From Maricaulis sp. (GTDB taxonomy: Bacteria; Pseudomonadota; Alphaproteobacteria; Caulobacterales; Maricaulaceae): DNA of 64,000 nt. The DNA is taken from contig NZ_JAEPOL010000010.1 in NCBI RefSeq assembly GCF_017642925.1, positions 62,001 through 126,000 of the forward strand, read 5' to 3'. The translations under genes were made by a program, and so were the position numbers. A model generated the notes under the pieces. That model did not search any database and was not told where the DNA came from. It worked only from the letters and a program-made list of their open reading frames with translations. Of the stretch, positions 17,287 to 26,230 are shown piece by piece; the stretch's first letter is position 1, and each line of letters begins with the position of its first letter.

Positions 17287-19212
17287 ATGGCACCCACCAC
17301 CCCGACCCTCGACCAGGTCCGAGATCCCTCCGACATGCGCAATTTCTCGATCGACCAGCTGCGCAAGCTGGCCGACGAGTTGCGGGCGGAGACGATCGAC
17401 GCGGTCTCGGTGACGGGCGGGCATCTGGGCGCCGGTCTGGGTGTGGTCGAGCTGACCACGGCATTGCATCACGTCTTCGATACGCCGCGCGACACGCTGA
17501 TCTGGGATGTCGGGCACCAGTGTTATCCGCACAAGATCCTCACCGGCCGGCGCGATCGTATCCGCACCCTGCGTCAGGGCGGCGGGCTGAGCGGTTTCAC
17601 CAAGCGGGCCGAAAGCGAATACGACCCCTTCGGCGCTGCGCACGCCTCGACCTCGATCTCGGCGGCGCTGGGCTTTGCCGTGGGCCGCGACCTCAAGCAT
17701 GAGGACCGCAATGTCATCGCGGTGATCGGCGACGGGTCGATGTCGGCCGGCATGGCCTATGAGGCGATGAACAATGCCGGCCATATCGGCGGCCGCCTGA
17801 TCGTCATCCTCAACGACAACGACATGTCGATCGCACCGCCGGTCGGTGCGATGAGCCATTATTTCGCGCGGCTGGTCTCCTCGAAGAGCTACCGGAGCCT
17901 GCGCAAGCTGGGCAAGGGCGTGGCCAAGGCGCTGCATGTCGAGGAGGCCGCCCGCCGGGCCGAGGAATACATGCGCGGCATGGCCATGGGCGGCACGCTC
18001 TTCGAAGAGATGGGCTTCCGCTATGTCGGCCCGATCGACGGCCATGATCTCGATCAGCTGGTGCCGGTGCTGCGCAATGTCCGCGACGGCGACAATGGCC
18101 CCGTGCTGGTTCACGTCGTCACGCAGAAGGGCAAGGGCTATGCGCCCGCCGAAGCGGCCGACGACAAGTATCACGGCGTCGCCAAGTTCAACGTGGTGAC
18201 CGGCGAGCAGCAGAAGTCGAAGGGCGGTCCGCCGTCCTACACCAAGGTCTTCGCACAGCAGCTCATCCGCGAGGCCGAGAAGGACGACAGTGTCGTGGCG
18301 ATCACCGCGGCCATGCCCGGCGGGACCGGGCTCGACCTGTTCGGCGAGCGCTTCCCCGAGCGCATGTTCGATGTCGGCATTGCCGAACAGCACGCGGTGA
18401 CTTTCGCGGCCGGTCTTGCGGCCGATGGCATGAAGCCCTTCGCGGCGATCTATTCCACCTTCCTGCAGCGCGGCTACGACCAGGTTGTCCACGATGTGGC
18501 CATCCAGAACCTGCCGGTCCGCTTTGCGATCGACCGTGCGGGCCTTGTCGGGGCCGATGGCTGCACGCATGCCGGCTCGTTCGACGTCGGCTATCTCGGA
18601 CAATTGCCCGGCATGGTGCTGATGGCGGCGGCAGACGAGGTGGAGCTGTCGCGCATGGTGGCGACGGCGACGCAGATCGACGACCGTCCGTCCGCCTTCC
18701 GTTATCCGCGCGGCAATGGCACGGGTATCGAGATGCCGGACGTTATCGAGCCGCTCGAGATCGGCAAGGGCCGGATCGTGCGCGAGGGTTCGCGGATCGC
18801 CATCCTGTCGCTGGGAACGCGGCTGGCCGAGAGCCTGAAGGCTGCCGATGCGCTGGCGGCCCAGGGCTTTTCCACCACGGTTGCCGATGCACGCTTTGCC
18901 AAGCCGCTCGACGAAGACCTCATCCTGCGCCTGGCGCGCGAGCATGAAGTCCTGATCACGGTCGAAGAGGGCGCGCGGGGCGGTTTCGGTGCATTCGTGT
19001 TGCACATGCTGGCCGAGAAAGGCGCGCTGGATCGCGGGCTCAAGATCCGCACCATGACCCTGCCGGACGTCTTCCAGGACCAGGACACGCCCTTCAACAT
19101 GTATGAAGAGGCCGGCCTCAACGCCCGTCACATCGCGGCCCGTGCGCTCGAAGCGATGGGCCAAGACGAAGCCGCCGCCGAACGCATCGCCGCAGCGCTT
19201 GCGGCAAGCTGA
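17287..19212 (+). CDS. dxs: 1-deoxy-D-xylulose-5-phosphate synthase
   Basis: The 641-residue thiamine-diphosphate enzyme makes DXP from pyruvate and glyceraldehyde-3-phosphate, the first step of the MEP pathway. Motifs run in order: [16 protein letters not shown], the [18 protein letters not shown] thiamine-diphosphate motif with NDNDMSI, and [16 protein letters not shown] for the catalytic Glu. The C-terminal domain has [12 protein letters not shown] and [13 protein letters not shown] at 17269 would overlap the ispA stop, but ATG 17287 has GAAAGG spaced ten bases upstream and is preferred. Confidence 0.93.
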   Translation: MAPTTPTLDQVRDPSDMRNFSIDQLRKLADELRAETIDAVSVTGGHLGAGLGVVELTTALHHVFDTPRDTLIWDVGHQCYPHKILTGRRDRIRTLRQGGGLSGFTKRAESEYDPFGAAHASTSISAALGFAVGRDLKHEDRNVIAVIGDGSMSAGMAYEAMNNAGHIGGRLIVILNDNDMSIAPPVGAMSHYFARLVSSKSYRSLRKLGKGVAKALHVEEAARRAEEYMRGMAMGGTLFEEMGFRYVGPIDGHDLDQLVPVLRNVRDGDNGPVLVHVVTQKGKGYAPAEAADDKYHGVAKFNVVTGEQQKSKGGPPSYTKVFAQQLIREAEKDDSVVAITAAMPGGTGLDLFGERFPERMFDVGIAEQHAVTFAAGLAADGMKPFAAIYSTFLQRGYDQVVHDVAIQNLPVRFAIDRAGLVGADGCTHAGSFDVGYLGQLPGMVLMAAADEVELSRMVATATQIDDRPSAFRYPRGNGTGIEMPDVIEPLEIGKGRIVREGSRIAILSLGTRLAESLKAADALAAQGFSTTVADARFAKPLDEDLILRLAREHEVLITVEEGARGGFGAFVLHMLAEKGALDRGLKIRTMTLPDVFQDQDTPFNMYEEAGLNARHIAARALEAMGQDEAAAERIAAALAAS

Positions 19213-19216
19213 CCGC

Positions 19217-20614
19217 TCAGTCGAGGCGGGTGAGCGCGTGCTCGGCGAGCGCCTGGACAGCCCGCCCGTGTGAGCCGACGGGATCGTCCGCGGCAAAGAC
19301 GTCGAGCGGGACTTCAGGCTCAAGCCCGCGCCCCTCGTGCACCACGCCTTCGGCGTCGGCGAAGATCTCGTTCGCCAGCTCGACATACCAACCATTGGGC
19401 AGCGGTTTGGCCAACGGGGTCGAGAAGGCGCCGCGTGTCGTGGTGCCGGCCTGTGTCACGTTCGGCAATTGCCGTAGCATCATCGTCGTGATCTCGCCAG
19501 CGGACACCGTCACGTCGCTCGTCAGCACGTAGACGGGCCCGGTATAGCGCGGCCCGTCATGCGGCTCGATGCGGTAAACCGCATCGGGCTCATCGCTCCA
19601 GCCTGTACGGACCGTATAGCCGGTGAAGGGCGTGTCGGTGAAGCGGCTGGCGATCGCACGCGTCACGGCATCATAGCCGCCGCGATTGTTGGACAGGTCG
19701 AGGATGACGGCATCCGCATCGGCAAACCCGGTCAGCGCTTCGTCGAGCATGGTGTCCAGGGCAGCGAGCTCGGCGGCGGCCCATTCCGGTGTGCCGGGCG
19801 TTTGCGTGTCCGTGAAGCCGCCCATGGTGAAGATCTGGATGTAGCCGACACGGCCGTCGATCATGCCGGTGATTACGCGGTCATTGCCGATATGACGTGC
19901 GCCCGGGTCGAGGACCTCGCCTAGGGTCTGCTCGATCAGGCCGATGAGCCAGGGCGTTTCACCGATACCGCCGGTGATCGTGGGCAGGGTGGTCCCCAGC
20001 CCGTACTGGGCGCGATGACGCTCGCCGTCGAATTCGGCAATCAGCTTGGTGTGACTGTCGCCCAGCGGTTCGATCAGGCTGGCGAGAAGGGCGAAGACGT
20101 CCGCATCGCTCATATCGTCGCTCAGCCGGGCCCGTGCCTCGGTGACCTGGGCCGGCCAGTCGACACCGCGGCGTTCGAAGAAGGCGTAGTGACGTTCGAA
20201 GATCGAGGTGAAGACATCGAAGGTCGCGCGCCGGCTCGAAAGGTCCTGTGCGCCGCAGGAGTCCGGCAAAGCGTCCAGCCGTTCGAAAACCGTATTGCCG
20301 TCACTGGGCAGGTATTCGAACTTCGCGCGGTCTGAGCCCAGCGGCGTGATGTAGCGATACTCCACCTGGCTCATCAGGGTCGGACCGTGCTGCTCGGCCG
20401 CGTAACAGCCGGCGGGCGTATCCTGCCAGCGCGTGATTCCTTCAGCGTCGATCTCCAGGACCCAGCCATACTCGGCGGAGTGCCAGATGCCGCGCGCCGG
20501 CTCGATTGTGCCGTTTCCGTCGAAGATTTCTTGAGGCTGGGCGAGCGCGGAGGTCTCGCTGCAGGCGGCCAGACTCAGTGCTGCGCAGATCGCAAGAGAG
20601 GAAGCTCGGGACAT
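19217..20614 (-). CDS. S41 family peptidase, lipoprotein
   Basis: The 465-residue protein begins with a lipoprotein signal peptide whose lipobox is LSLAACS, so it is probably membrane-anchored. The S41 region has DAVILDLSNNRGGYD, the catalytic Ser block SDVTVSAGEITTMML and the GTTTRGAFSTPLAK loop. A Lys where Ctp proteases have GK is absent, which favours the S41B/IRBP-like branch over C-terminal processing proteases. It lies on the opposite strand to dxs, 31 bases downstream of the tetR gene. A palindrome (20629-20642) lies 15 bases upstream of its start. Its substrate is unknown. Confidence 0.83.
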   Translation of the reverse strand: MSRASSLAICAALSLAACSETSALAQPQEIFDGNGTIEPARGIWHSAEYGWVLEIDAEGITRWQDTPAGCYAAEQHGPTLMSQVEYRYITPLGSDRAKFEYLPSDGNTVFERLDALPDSCGAQDLSSRRATFDVFTSIFERHYAFFERRGVDWPAQVTEARARLSDDMSDADVFALLASLIEPLGDSHTKLIAEFDGERHRAQYGLGTTLPTITGGIGETPWLIGLIEQTLGEVLDPGARHIGNDRVITGMIDGRVGYIQIFTMGGFTDTQTPGTPEWAAAELAALDTMLDEALTGFADADAVILDLSNNRGGYDAVTRAIASRFTDTPFTGYTVRTGWSDEPDAVYRIEPHDGPRYTGPVYVLTSDVTVSAGEITTMMLRQLPNVTQAGTTTRGAFSTPLAKPLPNGWYVELANEIFADAEGVVHEGRGLEPEVPLDVFAADDPVGSHGRAVQALAEHALTRLD

Positions 20615-20628
20615 GGGACGCTCAAAAA

Positions 20629-20642
20629 ATGACTACGGTCAT
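20629..20642. promoter_or_regulatory. Operator-like palindrome upstream of the S41 gene
   Basis: This is a perfect inverted repeat ATGAC-TACG-GTCAT in the 31-base gap between the tetR stop and the S41 start. Its core TGAC-N4-GTCA is identical to that of the palindrome ahead of tetR itself (21285-21298). The paired occurrence suggests TetR binding sites. No footprint evidence. Confidence 0.6.
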
Positions 20643-20645
20643 CTT

Positions 20646-21263
20646 TTAGCGATCCGCCGGCTCGTGGGCAAGGGCCTGATAGCCTGCCAGCGCACACAGA
20701 TGTGACAGCCGCCGCTCCACGCGGTCTTCCAGCTGGCCGCTCTGACCCGAAGTCAGCCATTCGCGAATGGAGCCCGTGACCAGCGTGACAACCAGATCCG
20801 CCATGGCCTCGGCATCGGTCGATGCGGGAAGCGCGCCCGCGTCACGGGCTGCGGCAATCATCTCAGCCATGTCCCCGGCGACCAGTTGGTCGGCCTGGCG
20901 CTCGGCAGCCTGGACGGATGGTGTCGCAACCGCATGCATGTGTTTGGCTTGCCACATCCGGGGGGATGCTGCGGCAAAGTCCGAACTGCGCAGGGCGAGG
21001 GCGGTCAGGCGCCGGGGCAGGGGCGCATTGGTCAGCTCCGGGGGTTCGATGCGTGTCCGCGCGATGACATCCGCATACCATTCGGCAAGCAGATCGGCCT
21101 TGCTCGGAAAATGGTTGAAGAAGGTCCCCTTGGCCACGCCGGCGGCCGCGACGATCTGGTCGACGCTGACGGCATCATAGCCGTCCCGTTCGATCAGTGT
21201 GTGGGCTGCGTCATAGAGGGCTTTGCGAACCGCCCGCTTTTTGCTTTCTCTCTTGCCGGTCAT
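20646..21263 (-). CDS. TetR family transcriptional regulator
   Basis: The 205-residue protein has a TetR N-terminal HTH: KKRAVRKALYDAAHTLIERD, YDAVSVDQIVAAAGVAKGT and FFNHFPSKADLLAEWYADVI, the standard family signature. The C-terminal ligand domain is unassigned. The gene is divergent from tlyA and lies directly upstream of the S41 lipoprotein gene on the same strand. The shared palindromes before both genes suggest it represses itself and the peptidase. The regulator and peptidase look like an accessory module placed between dxs and tlyA. Confidence 0.88.
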   Translation of the reverse strand: MTGKRESKKRAVRKALYDAAHTLIERDGYDAVSVDQIVAAAGVAKGTFFNHFPSKADLLAEWYADVIARTRIEPPELTNAPLPRRLTALALRSSDFAAASPRMWQAKHMHAVATPSVQAAERQADQLVAGDMAEMIAAARDAGALPASTDAEAMADLVVTLVTGSIREWLTSGQSGQLEDRVERRLSHLCALAGYQALAHEPADR

Positions 21264-21284
21264 CGGCGCAGGATGCGCAGTTTG

Positions 21285-21298
21285 GTGACCGCAGTCAC
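21285..21298. promoter_or_regulatory. Operator-like palindrome upstream of tetR
   Basis: A 5-base-arm inverted repeat GTGAC-CGCA-GTCAC lies in the 55-base gap between the divergent tetR and tlyA starts. It matches the core TGAC-N4-GTCA of the site before the S41 gene. Position fits autorepression and possibly control of tlyA. Confidence 0.6.
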
Positions 21299-21318
21299 TT
21301 ATTATCCGCAGGACGTCG

Positions 21319-22053
21319 ATGCGCGCTGACCGTTACCTTGTCGAACACGGCTACTTCGAGACCCGCGCCCGGGCGCAGGCCGCGATTGCGGCCGGCAAGG
21401 TGCGGGCCGATGGCGAACCGGTCGGCAAGCCTTCGCAGAAGATCGCGCCCGGCGCCCGGATCGAGGCGGAAGAGGCGTTTCCCTGGGTGTCGCGTGCAGC
21501 GCTGAAACTGGTAGCGGCGCTTGATGCCTTCGACATCGATCCGGCGGGGCGGGTGTGCCTCGATGTCGGCGCCTCGACGGGCGGTTTCACCGAAGTCCTG
21601 CTGTCACGCGGCGCGCGGCATGTCTATTCGGTCGATGTCGGGCGGGATCAGCTGCACGCGCGGCTTCAGTTCGACCCGCGCGTGACCTCCCTGGAAGGCA
21701 TGGACGCGCGGGCGCTGGAGGCGGATGTGTTCAGCGAACCGCCATCGCTCGTGGTCTGCGACGCCAGCTTCATTTCGCTGCTCAAGGTGATCATGCGGCC
21801 GCTGGAACTGGCTGCACCGAGCGCCGAACTGATCGCCCTGATCAAACCCCAGTTCGAGGTCGGCAGGGCGGCCATCGGCAAGGGCGGTCTCGTAAAGAAT
21901 GACGCCGATCGCCAGCGCGCCGTTGACGCGGTTTGCTCCGGGCTCGAGGCCGGTTCGGATTTCAGGGTCGGCGCGGTCATCGACAGTCCAGTCGAAGGGG
22001 GTGACGGCAACAGGGAATACCTTATGGCCGCCACCCGCTCGAACCCAGTATGA
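21319..22053 (+). CDS. tlyA: TlyA family rRNA (cytidine-2'-O)-methyltransferase
   Basis: The 244-residue protein has an N-terminal S4 RNA-binding domain (MRADRYLVEHGYFETRARAQ, then IAAGKVRADG). The FtsJ/RrmJ methyltransferase domain follows, with the SAM motif VCLDVGASTGGFTEVLLSRG. TlyA methylates 16S and 23S rRNA. In many alphaproteobacteria tlyA lies directly downstream of dxs; here the S41 and tetR genes intervene on the other strand. Confidence 0.9.
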   Translation: MRADRYLVEHGYFETRARAQAAIAAGKVRADGEPVGKPSQKIAPGARIEAEEAFPWVSRAALKLVAALDAFDIDPAGRVCLDVGASTGGFTEVLLSRGARHVYSVDVGRDQLHARLQFDPRVTSLEGMDARALEADVFSEPPSLVVCDASFISLLKVIMRPLELAAPSAELIALIKPQFEVGRAAIGKGGLVKNDADRQRAVDAVCSGLEAGSDFRVGAVIDSPVEGGDGNREYLMAATRSNPV

Positions 22054-22081
22054 ATGCTCGAAATGACCGCGATTTAATGGC

Positions 22082-22870
22082 TCAGTAGGTGTCAGCCGGG
22101 CGCCAGATACCGTCGGCACCCTGACACATCTGCACCTGGTCGCTCACGGCCCGGCCATAGCTGTCGACGCTCTGGGTCCGCCGCCACTCGCACCGGCCCG
22201 TTGCCGACACCGTCGTATAGGTCGACGAGGCCGAATAGGTGCGGGCCGGCTCATTGCGCTGGCCGCCCAGGAGTTCGCCCGAGGATCCGTAGTCGTCATC
22301 GTAATAGCGGTCGTCGCCATAACCGGCATTGCTGTCATAGTAGCGGTCATCCTCATAGTAGGGATCGTCGCCGTAATAGCCGGTGTCGCCATAATAGCCG
22401 TCCGGCTTGCCCGGATAACGGTTGTCCGGGTAGCGGTTGTTGGACGGATAACGGGTATTGCCGCAGTCCTCGCCACTGGCGATGCCGGCCCCGATCAGGG
22501 CGCCGACACCGGCCCCGGCGATCGTGCCGACTTCCTCGGCATTGCCGCGATCGCGGTGCTCATAGCGGCGGTCGCGCCGGCCGTAATAGCCCCGGCCATG
22601 GCGGCGGGCATCGTCCCAGCGGGCGTGACGGTCCCAGCGGTCCGGACGGCCATGGCGGTTATTATTGCTGTCGTCAGCCAGCTCATTGCCGATCACGGCA
22701 CCGAGAATGCCGCCGATCAGGGCGCCGGCAACCTGCCGGTTCTGGCGGCTGGCTTCACAATCCTGATAGGTCTGGCCCGAACGGGCGCCATAGGACTGGG
22801 CTTCGGCGACGGCCGGCAGGGTTGCCGAAAGCGCCGTCGCGGCGAGCAGGGCGGGGGTCAGCAGTTTCAT
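22082..22870 (-). CDS. Secreted glycine-zipper protein with Tyr/Asp-rich region
   Basis: The 262-residue protein has a signal peptide (MKLLTPALLAATALSAT...AEA), then a glycine-zipper-like segment (VAGALIGGILGAVIGNELAD) and a second, EEVGTIAGAGVGALIGAGIA. A stretch of Tyr/Asp-rich repeats (YYGDTGYYGDDPYYEDDRYY) follows. The end carries two Cys, in GRCEWRR and VQMCQG. Glycine-zipper proteins of this type sit in or near the outer membrane. It lies downstream of a like-organised gene (23052-24374) and shares its architecture, so the two are probably paralogs. The start ATG at 22870 follows GGAGGCACACG. Confidence 0.75.
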   Translation of the reverse strand: MKLLTPALLAATALSATLPAVAEAQSYGARSGQTYQDCEASRQNRQVAGALIGGILGAVIGNELADDSNNNRHGRPDRWDRHARWDDARRHGRGYYGRRDRRYEHRDRGNAEEVGTIAGAGVGALIGAGIASGEDCGNTRYPSNNRYPDNRYPGKPDGYYGDTGYYGDDPYYEDDRYYDSNAGYGDDRYYDDDYGSSGELLGGQRNEPARTYSASSTYTTVSATGRCEWRRTQSVDSYGRAVSDQVQMCQGADGIWRPADTY

Positions 22871-23000
22871 CGTGTGCCTCCATGCGTCGGGAGTGCTTTG
22901 TCCCAATGTCCAGCTGATCCTAGGCGGCCGGCGATGAGCCCAGGATGAACGGGCAGGTGACGGCTTCGCAATCCTCCGGATACGGTTTCCACATGCACAA

Positions 23001-23026
23001 ACGGGGCCGGTGATGACCGGCCCCGT
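23001..23026 (-). terminator. Hairpin terminator after the Arg/Asp-rich glycine-zipper gene
   Basis: Two 10-base arms (ACGGGGCCGG and CCGGCCCCGT) around a six-base loop are followed on the minus strand by TTTGTG. It lies 26 bases past the stop of 23052-24374 and separates it from the next gene on the minus strand. The T-tract is short. Confidence 0.55.
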
Positions 23027-23051
23027 CTGACATGCGCCCGATGTGGAAGAT

Positions 23052-24374
23052 CTACTGGCGGTGGGCAACCTGCCAGTCGCCATAACCGTCGCGGCACATG
23101 CGCACGCGGTCATAATTATAGGTGCCGTCAGGCATGTAGATCTCGGCATCGCCCCACCGGCATTCCCGTCCGGCAGTGTAGTAGGTCTCGCGGACCACAA
23201 TCGTGCCGCGCACGCCGGAATACGGGTTCGCCCAGTAATAGGGTTCGCCATACTCGAAGGCATAGTTCATGGCGTAGTGGTATTGCGCCCGGTCGCAGTT
23301 ATCCATGCGGTCGAGACTGCTGCCCAGGGCTGCGCCGAACCCTGCACCCAGCAGGATGCCGGCGCCGACACTGTCATCGCCCGCAGCCGCACCGCCGACG
23401 AGGGCCCCGAGCAGGGCGCCGACGATGGCGCCGTCGCTGCCATTGCGGTCATAGCGGCACAGCCCGTCATAATAGGCAAAGCGGCGGCCCTCATAGCCAT
23501 GGCTGTAATACTGGCGGTGATAGCGCCAGCGGTCCGACGGACCCCAATGGCCGTAATAGCGGGCGTTCGACCAGCCGCGATTCATGTGATGCACCCAGTG
23601 CAGGCGCGCCTGGCGGCGTGCCCGGTCGCGATAGAAATCGCGGCGGCGCTGGGCATACTCCCATCGGCGGCGGTCGTGATGGGCGCCGGGGCGGCGGCCG
23701 CGATCATTGTCCCACCGGCGGTCCCGGCGATTGTCATGATAGTCCCGGCGCTGATCGCGGCGATCCCAGGCCGGGTTCCGGCCATTGCGGTCCCGGCCGG
23801 CATCGCGATGATCCCGGCGACGGTCCCAGTCGCGCTGGTCACGGCGATTATTGTCCCAGCCCGGATTGCGGCCATTGCGGTCGCGCCGGGCATCGCGTTG
23901 ATCGCGACGATTGTCCCAGTTGCGCTGGTCGCGCCGGTTATTGTCCCAGTTGCGCTGGTCGCGCCGGTTATTGTCCCAGCCGGGACCCCGGCCGTTTCGG
24001 TTGCGGTCACCGGCCTGGTCACGGCGATCATGATCGCCTGCACCGCGGCGATTGCGATCCTGTCCGCCCGGTTGACCGTCCCGGCGATGATCGCCTCGTC
24101 CCGTTCCCGGCGGGGGATCGCGGCGCTCACGGCGGGCGTCGCCCCGGTCCCGGCCGCGCCGTTCGCGTGCATCCCGGTTGCCACGATCAGGCTGGGCCTG
24201 CTCGCGCCGGGCTTCGCGGCCGGCGCGACGGTGTTCGCGACGGTCGGGATCGCCATAGCTGTTACCGCTTTCCTGCCGCTGGGCGTCCGCCGGTGCGGCC
24301 ACCGCCAGAGTGGCGGGCAGAAGGACAAGGGCGACAAGGGCGGTGCCAAGCAGGTGGTGCTTGCGTGATGTCAT
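23052..24374 (-). CDS. Arg/Asp/Asn-repeat glycine-zipper protein
   Basis: The 440-residue protein has a signal peptide (MTSRKHHLLGTALVALVLLP..., Ala-rich cleavage region near residue 30). Residues 31-240 are an extremely basic low-complexity region built of decamers like NNRRDQRNWD and WDRRRDHRDA. A glycine zipper (AIVGALLGALVGGAAAG, then GAGILLGAGFGAALGSSL) and a C-terminal RVRMCRDGYGDWQ follow. The DNA encodes perfect 30-base tandem repeats at 23911-23970. The C-terminal half (NYAFEYGEPYYW, RECRWGDAEIYMPDG) resembles the neighbouring 22082-22870 protein in the Cys-containing tail. It has a strong GGAGG at its start. Function is unknown; the R/D-rich part may bind nucleic acid or anionic polymers. 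Confidence 0.75.
   Translation of the reverse strand: MTSRKHHLLGTALVALVLLPATLAVAAPADAQRQESGNSYGDPDRREHRRAGREARREQAQPDRGNRDARERRGRDRGDARRERRDPPPGTGRGDHRRDGQPGGQDRNRRGAGDHDRRDQAGDRNRNGRGPGWDNNRRDQRNWDNNRRDQRNWDNRRDQRDARRDRNGRNPGWDNNRRDQRDWDRRRDHRDAGRDRNGRNPAWDRRDQRRDYHDNRRDRRWDNDRGRRPGAHHDRRRWEYAQRRRDFYRDRARRQARLHWVHHMNRGWSNARYYGHWGPSDRWRYHRQYYSHGYEGRRFAYYDGLCRYDRNGSDGAIVGALLGALVGGAAAGDDSVGAGILLGAGFGAALGSSLDRMDNCDRAQYHYAMNYAFEYGEPYYWANPYSGVRGTIVVRETYYTAGRECRWGDAEIYMPDGTYNYDRVRMCRDGYGDWQVAHRQ
23911..23970 (-). repeat. Tandem 30-base repeat inside the Arg/Asp-rich gene
   Basis: Two perfect back-to-back 30-base units (23911-23940 and 23941-23970) each encode one NNRRDQRNWD decamer on the minus strand. 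Imperfect units flank them on both sides (for example near 23850 and 23971). The pattern suggests expansion and contraction within the coding region; unit number could vary between strains. Confidence 0.85.
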
Positions 24375-24494
24375 GGGACACGCCTCCGGGTCTACGCCGG
24401 GACGGACCCGGCCAGGTTGACCGAAGGTTAATTCGGCGCGGATGAGCCCAGCATGAACAGGGCCTTCATCTTTCGTCCGAACCCGGAAAACCGT

Positions 24495-25586
24495 TCAGAA
24501 CGCGCTCTGTCCGGCGTGCCTCAGCTTGTGATCGGCCAGTACGAGCGCTGCCATCGCCTCGCCGACCGGGACCGCACGGATGCCGACGCAGGGGTCGTGC
24601 CGGCCGCGGGTCTCAATCTCGGTCTCATTGAAGTCGCGGTCCAGCGTGCGCCGGGGCACACGGATCGAGGAGGTCGGCTTGACGGCGAAGCGGATCACAA
24701 GGTCCTGGCCGGTCGAAATACCGCCCAGCACGCCGCCGTTATGGTTCGACAGGAAGTGCGGGCCGTCCTCGCCCATGCGCATTTCATCCGCTGCGTCTTC
24801 GCCGCGCAGGGCAGCCGAGCCGAAGCCGGCACCGATCTCCACGCCCTTGACCGCGTTGATGGTCATCATCGCCATGGCGAGGTCACTATCCAGCTTGCCG
24901 TAGACCGGAGCGCCCCAGCCAGCCGGTACGCCGGAGACCACGACTTCGACGATGGCACCGGTCGATGAGCCGTCGCGGCGTAGCGCGTCCATGTCCGCTT
25001 CCCACAGGGCAGCGGTTTCCGCGTCCGGGCAGAAGAAGGGGTTCTCGTTCACCTGGTCCCAGTCCCAGCGCGAGCGGTCAATGGCGCGGGCGCCGACCTG
25101 GACCAGCGCGGCGCGGATCGTGATCCCGTCGCCCAGCACTTTGCGGGCAATACCGCCGGCAGCCACGCGCATGGCCGTCTCGCGGGCCGACGAACGCCCG
25201 CCGCCGCGATAATCCCGCACGCCATACTTCATGTCATAGGTGTAGTCGGCGTGGCCCGGGCGCCACTTGTCACGGATATCGCCATAATCCTTTGACCGTG
25301 CATCGACATTCTCGATCATCAGCCCGATCGGTGTACCGGTGGTGACAGGGCCTCCCGTGCGGTCGTCCTCGAACGTGCCGGAGAGAATACGCACGCGATC
25401 CGGTTCCTGGCGCGGTGTGACATGGCGGCTGGAGCCCGGGCGGCGCAGGTCCAGCCAGGGCTGGAGATCGTCCTCACTCAGGGGAATTCCGGCCGGGCAG
25501 CCATCGACAACGGCACCGATGGCCGGTCCGTGGCTTTCGCCCCAGGTGGTGATCCTGAACAAGTGTCCGAATGAGTTGTGAGACAT
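24495..25586 (-). CDS. aroC: Chorismate synthase
   Basis: The 363-residue enzyme converts EPSP to chorismate using reduced FMN, the last shikimate step. Signatures are [51 protein letters not shown] and [19 protein letters not shown]. The start ATG at 25586 (MSHNSFG) matches the family; a TTG two codons earlier is possible but less likely. The ribosome binding site is weak. The DnaJ-like gene lies 46 bases upstream on the same strand. Confidence 0.94.
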   Translation of the reverse strand: MSHNSFGHLFRITTWGESHGPAIGAVVDGCPAGIPLSEDDLQPWLDLRRPGSSRHVTPRQEPDRVRILSGTFEDDRTGGPVTTGTPIGLMIENVDARSKDYGDIRDKWRPGHADYTYDMKYGVRDYRGGGRSSARETAMRVAAGGIARKVLGDGITIRAALVQVGARAIDRSRWDWDQVNENPFFCPDAETAALWEADMDALRRDGSSTGAIVEVVVSGVPAGWGAPVYGKLDSDLAMAMMTINAVKGVEIGAGFGSAALRGEDAADEMRMGEDGPHFLSNHNGGVLGGISTGQDLVIRFAVKPTSSIRVPRRTLDRDFNETEIETRGRHDPCVGIRAVPVGEAMAALVLADHKLRHAGQSAF

Positions 25587-25632
25587 GATCAATCCGCATT
25601 TTGGCGCAGACTAGTCGCGGATCAGGCGTCCG

Positions 25633-26142
25633 TCACGCAGCCGACTGCGCTTTGCGGATCCAGCGGGCCAGGCGCGCATGGGCGGAAGGACGGGAATATT
25701 CGTGGATGAAGGCTTCCAGATCCGCCCGGTCGAGCAGGGAGGGGATGTCGGACGGCCCCGTTTCCTGTGCTGCGGCGATGCGGATCGTGATGATCGTACC
25801 GGGTTCGCCCACCGCTGTAACGCGTTCGCCGTCGCGTGTGCCGGCCGGAATGCGCACCAGGACGGGGCGCTCGCCATGGCGCAGGGTCCGTGTGACGCCG
25901 GTGGCGGCCTCGGTCCGGCTGATCTCGATATCCAGACAGACCGGTGCATTGGCCTTGATCAGGTCCATGGCCGCAACGATTTCCGCCAGTCGCGCAAGCG
26001 TCTGCGGTGTCGGGGGTGTGACATCGGGATGCAGGGTCTTCACGAGCGCGCGAAAGGCAGACTTGGCCGCCTCACGCCCGTCACCGGGCGCGAGTCCGAG
26101 GGCGGCATAGGCCTGTCCGATACTCGTAACACGCGCTGTCAT
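25633..26142 (-). CDS. Minimal DnaJ-like protein (J domain plus one C-terminal beta domain)
   Basis: The 169-residue protein begins with a J domain (AYAALGLAPGDGREAAKSAF, with the catalytic HPD in KTLHPDVTPP). The Gly/Phe and zinc-finger regions of DnaJ are missing. The C-terminal part (VTRTLRHGERPVLVRIPAGT, RDGERV, GTIITIRI) resembles the substrate-binding domain of DnaJ/CbpA. It would stimulate a DnaK. The gene is close upstream of aroC (46 bases) and may be co-transcribed with it. Confidence 0.75.
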   Translation of the reverse strand: MTARVTSIGQAYAALGLAPGDGREAAKSAFRALVKTLHPDVTPPTPQTLARLAEIVAAMDLIKANAPVCLDIEISRTEAATGVTRTLRHGERPVLVRIPAGTRDGERVTAVGEPGTIITIRIAAAQETGPSDIPSLLDRADLEAFIHEYSRPSAHARLARWIRKAQSAA

Positions 26143-26230
26143 AGCGTGAATCTAGGCCGAGAAGATTCCCGAAAGGTTGACGCCGCTGACTTTGAGCGTA
26201 CCTAGGCGGCAAGCACGCCGGAGGTGAATC

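Noticed and set aside
17113-19395. 760-residue minus-strand frame opposite dxs, and similar long mirror frames opposite mrpD (60361-62517) and the FAD dehydrogenase (2851-4422)
   Set aside because: These frames have no recognisable motifs; the opposite strands carry complete, diagnostic enzyme motifs. Long mirror frames are expected at this GC content.
23850-24010. Regularly spaced repeats that could suggest a CRISPR array
   Set aside because: Units are tandem coding repeats with no unique spacers and stay in frame with the glycine-zipper protein.
23043-24368. Long plus-strand frame antisense to the Arg/Asp-rich glycine-zipper gene, which would encode a strongly hydrophobic, apparently many-helix protein
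   Set aside because: Its hydrophobicity is the complement of Arg/Asp codons in the GC-rich repeats. There is no ribosome binding site or family signature, and the minus-strand gene has a signal peptide and a strong start.
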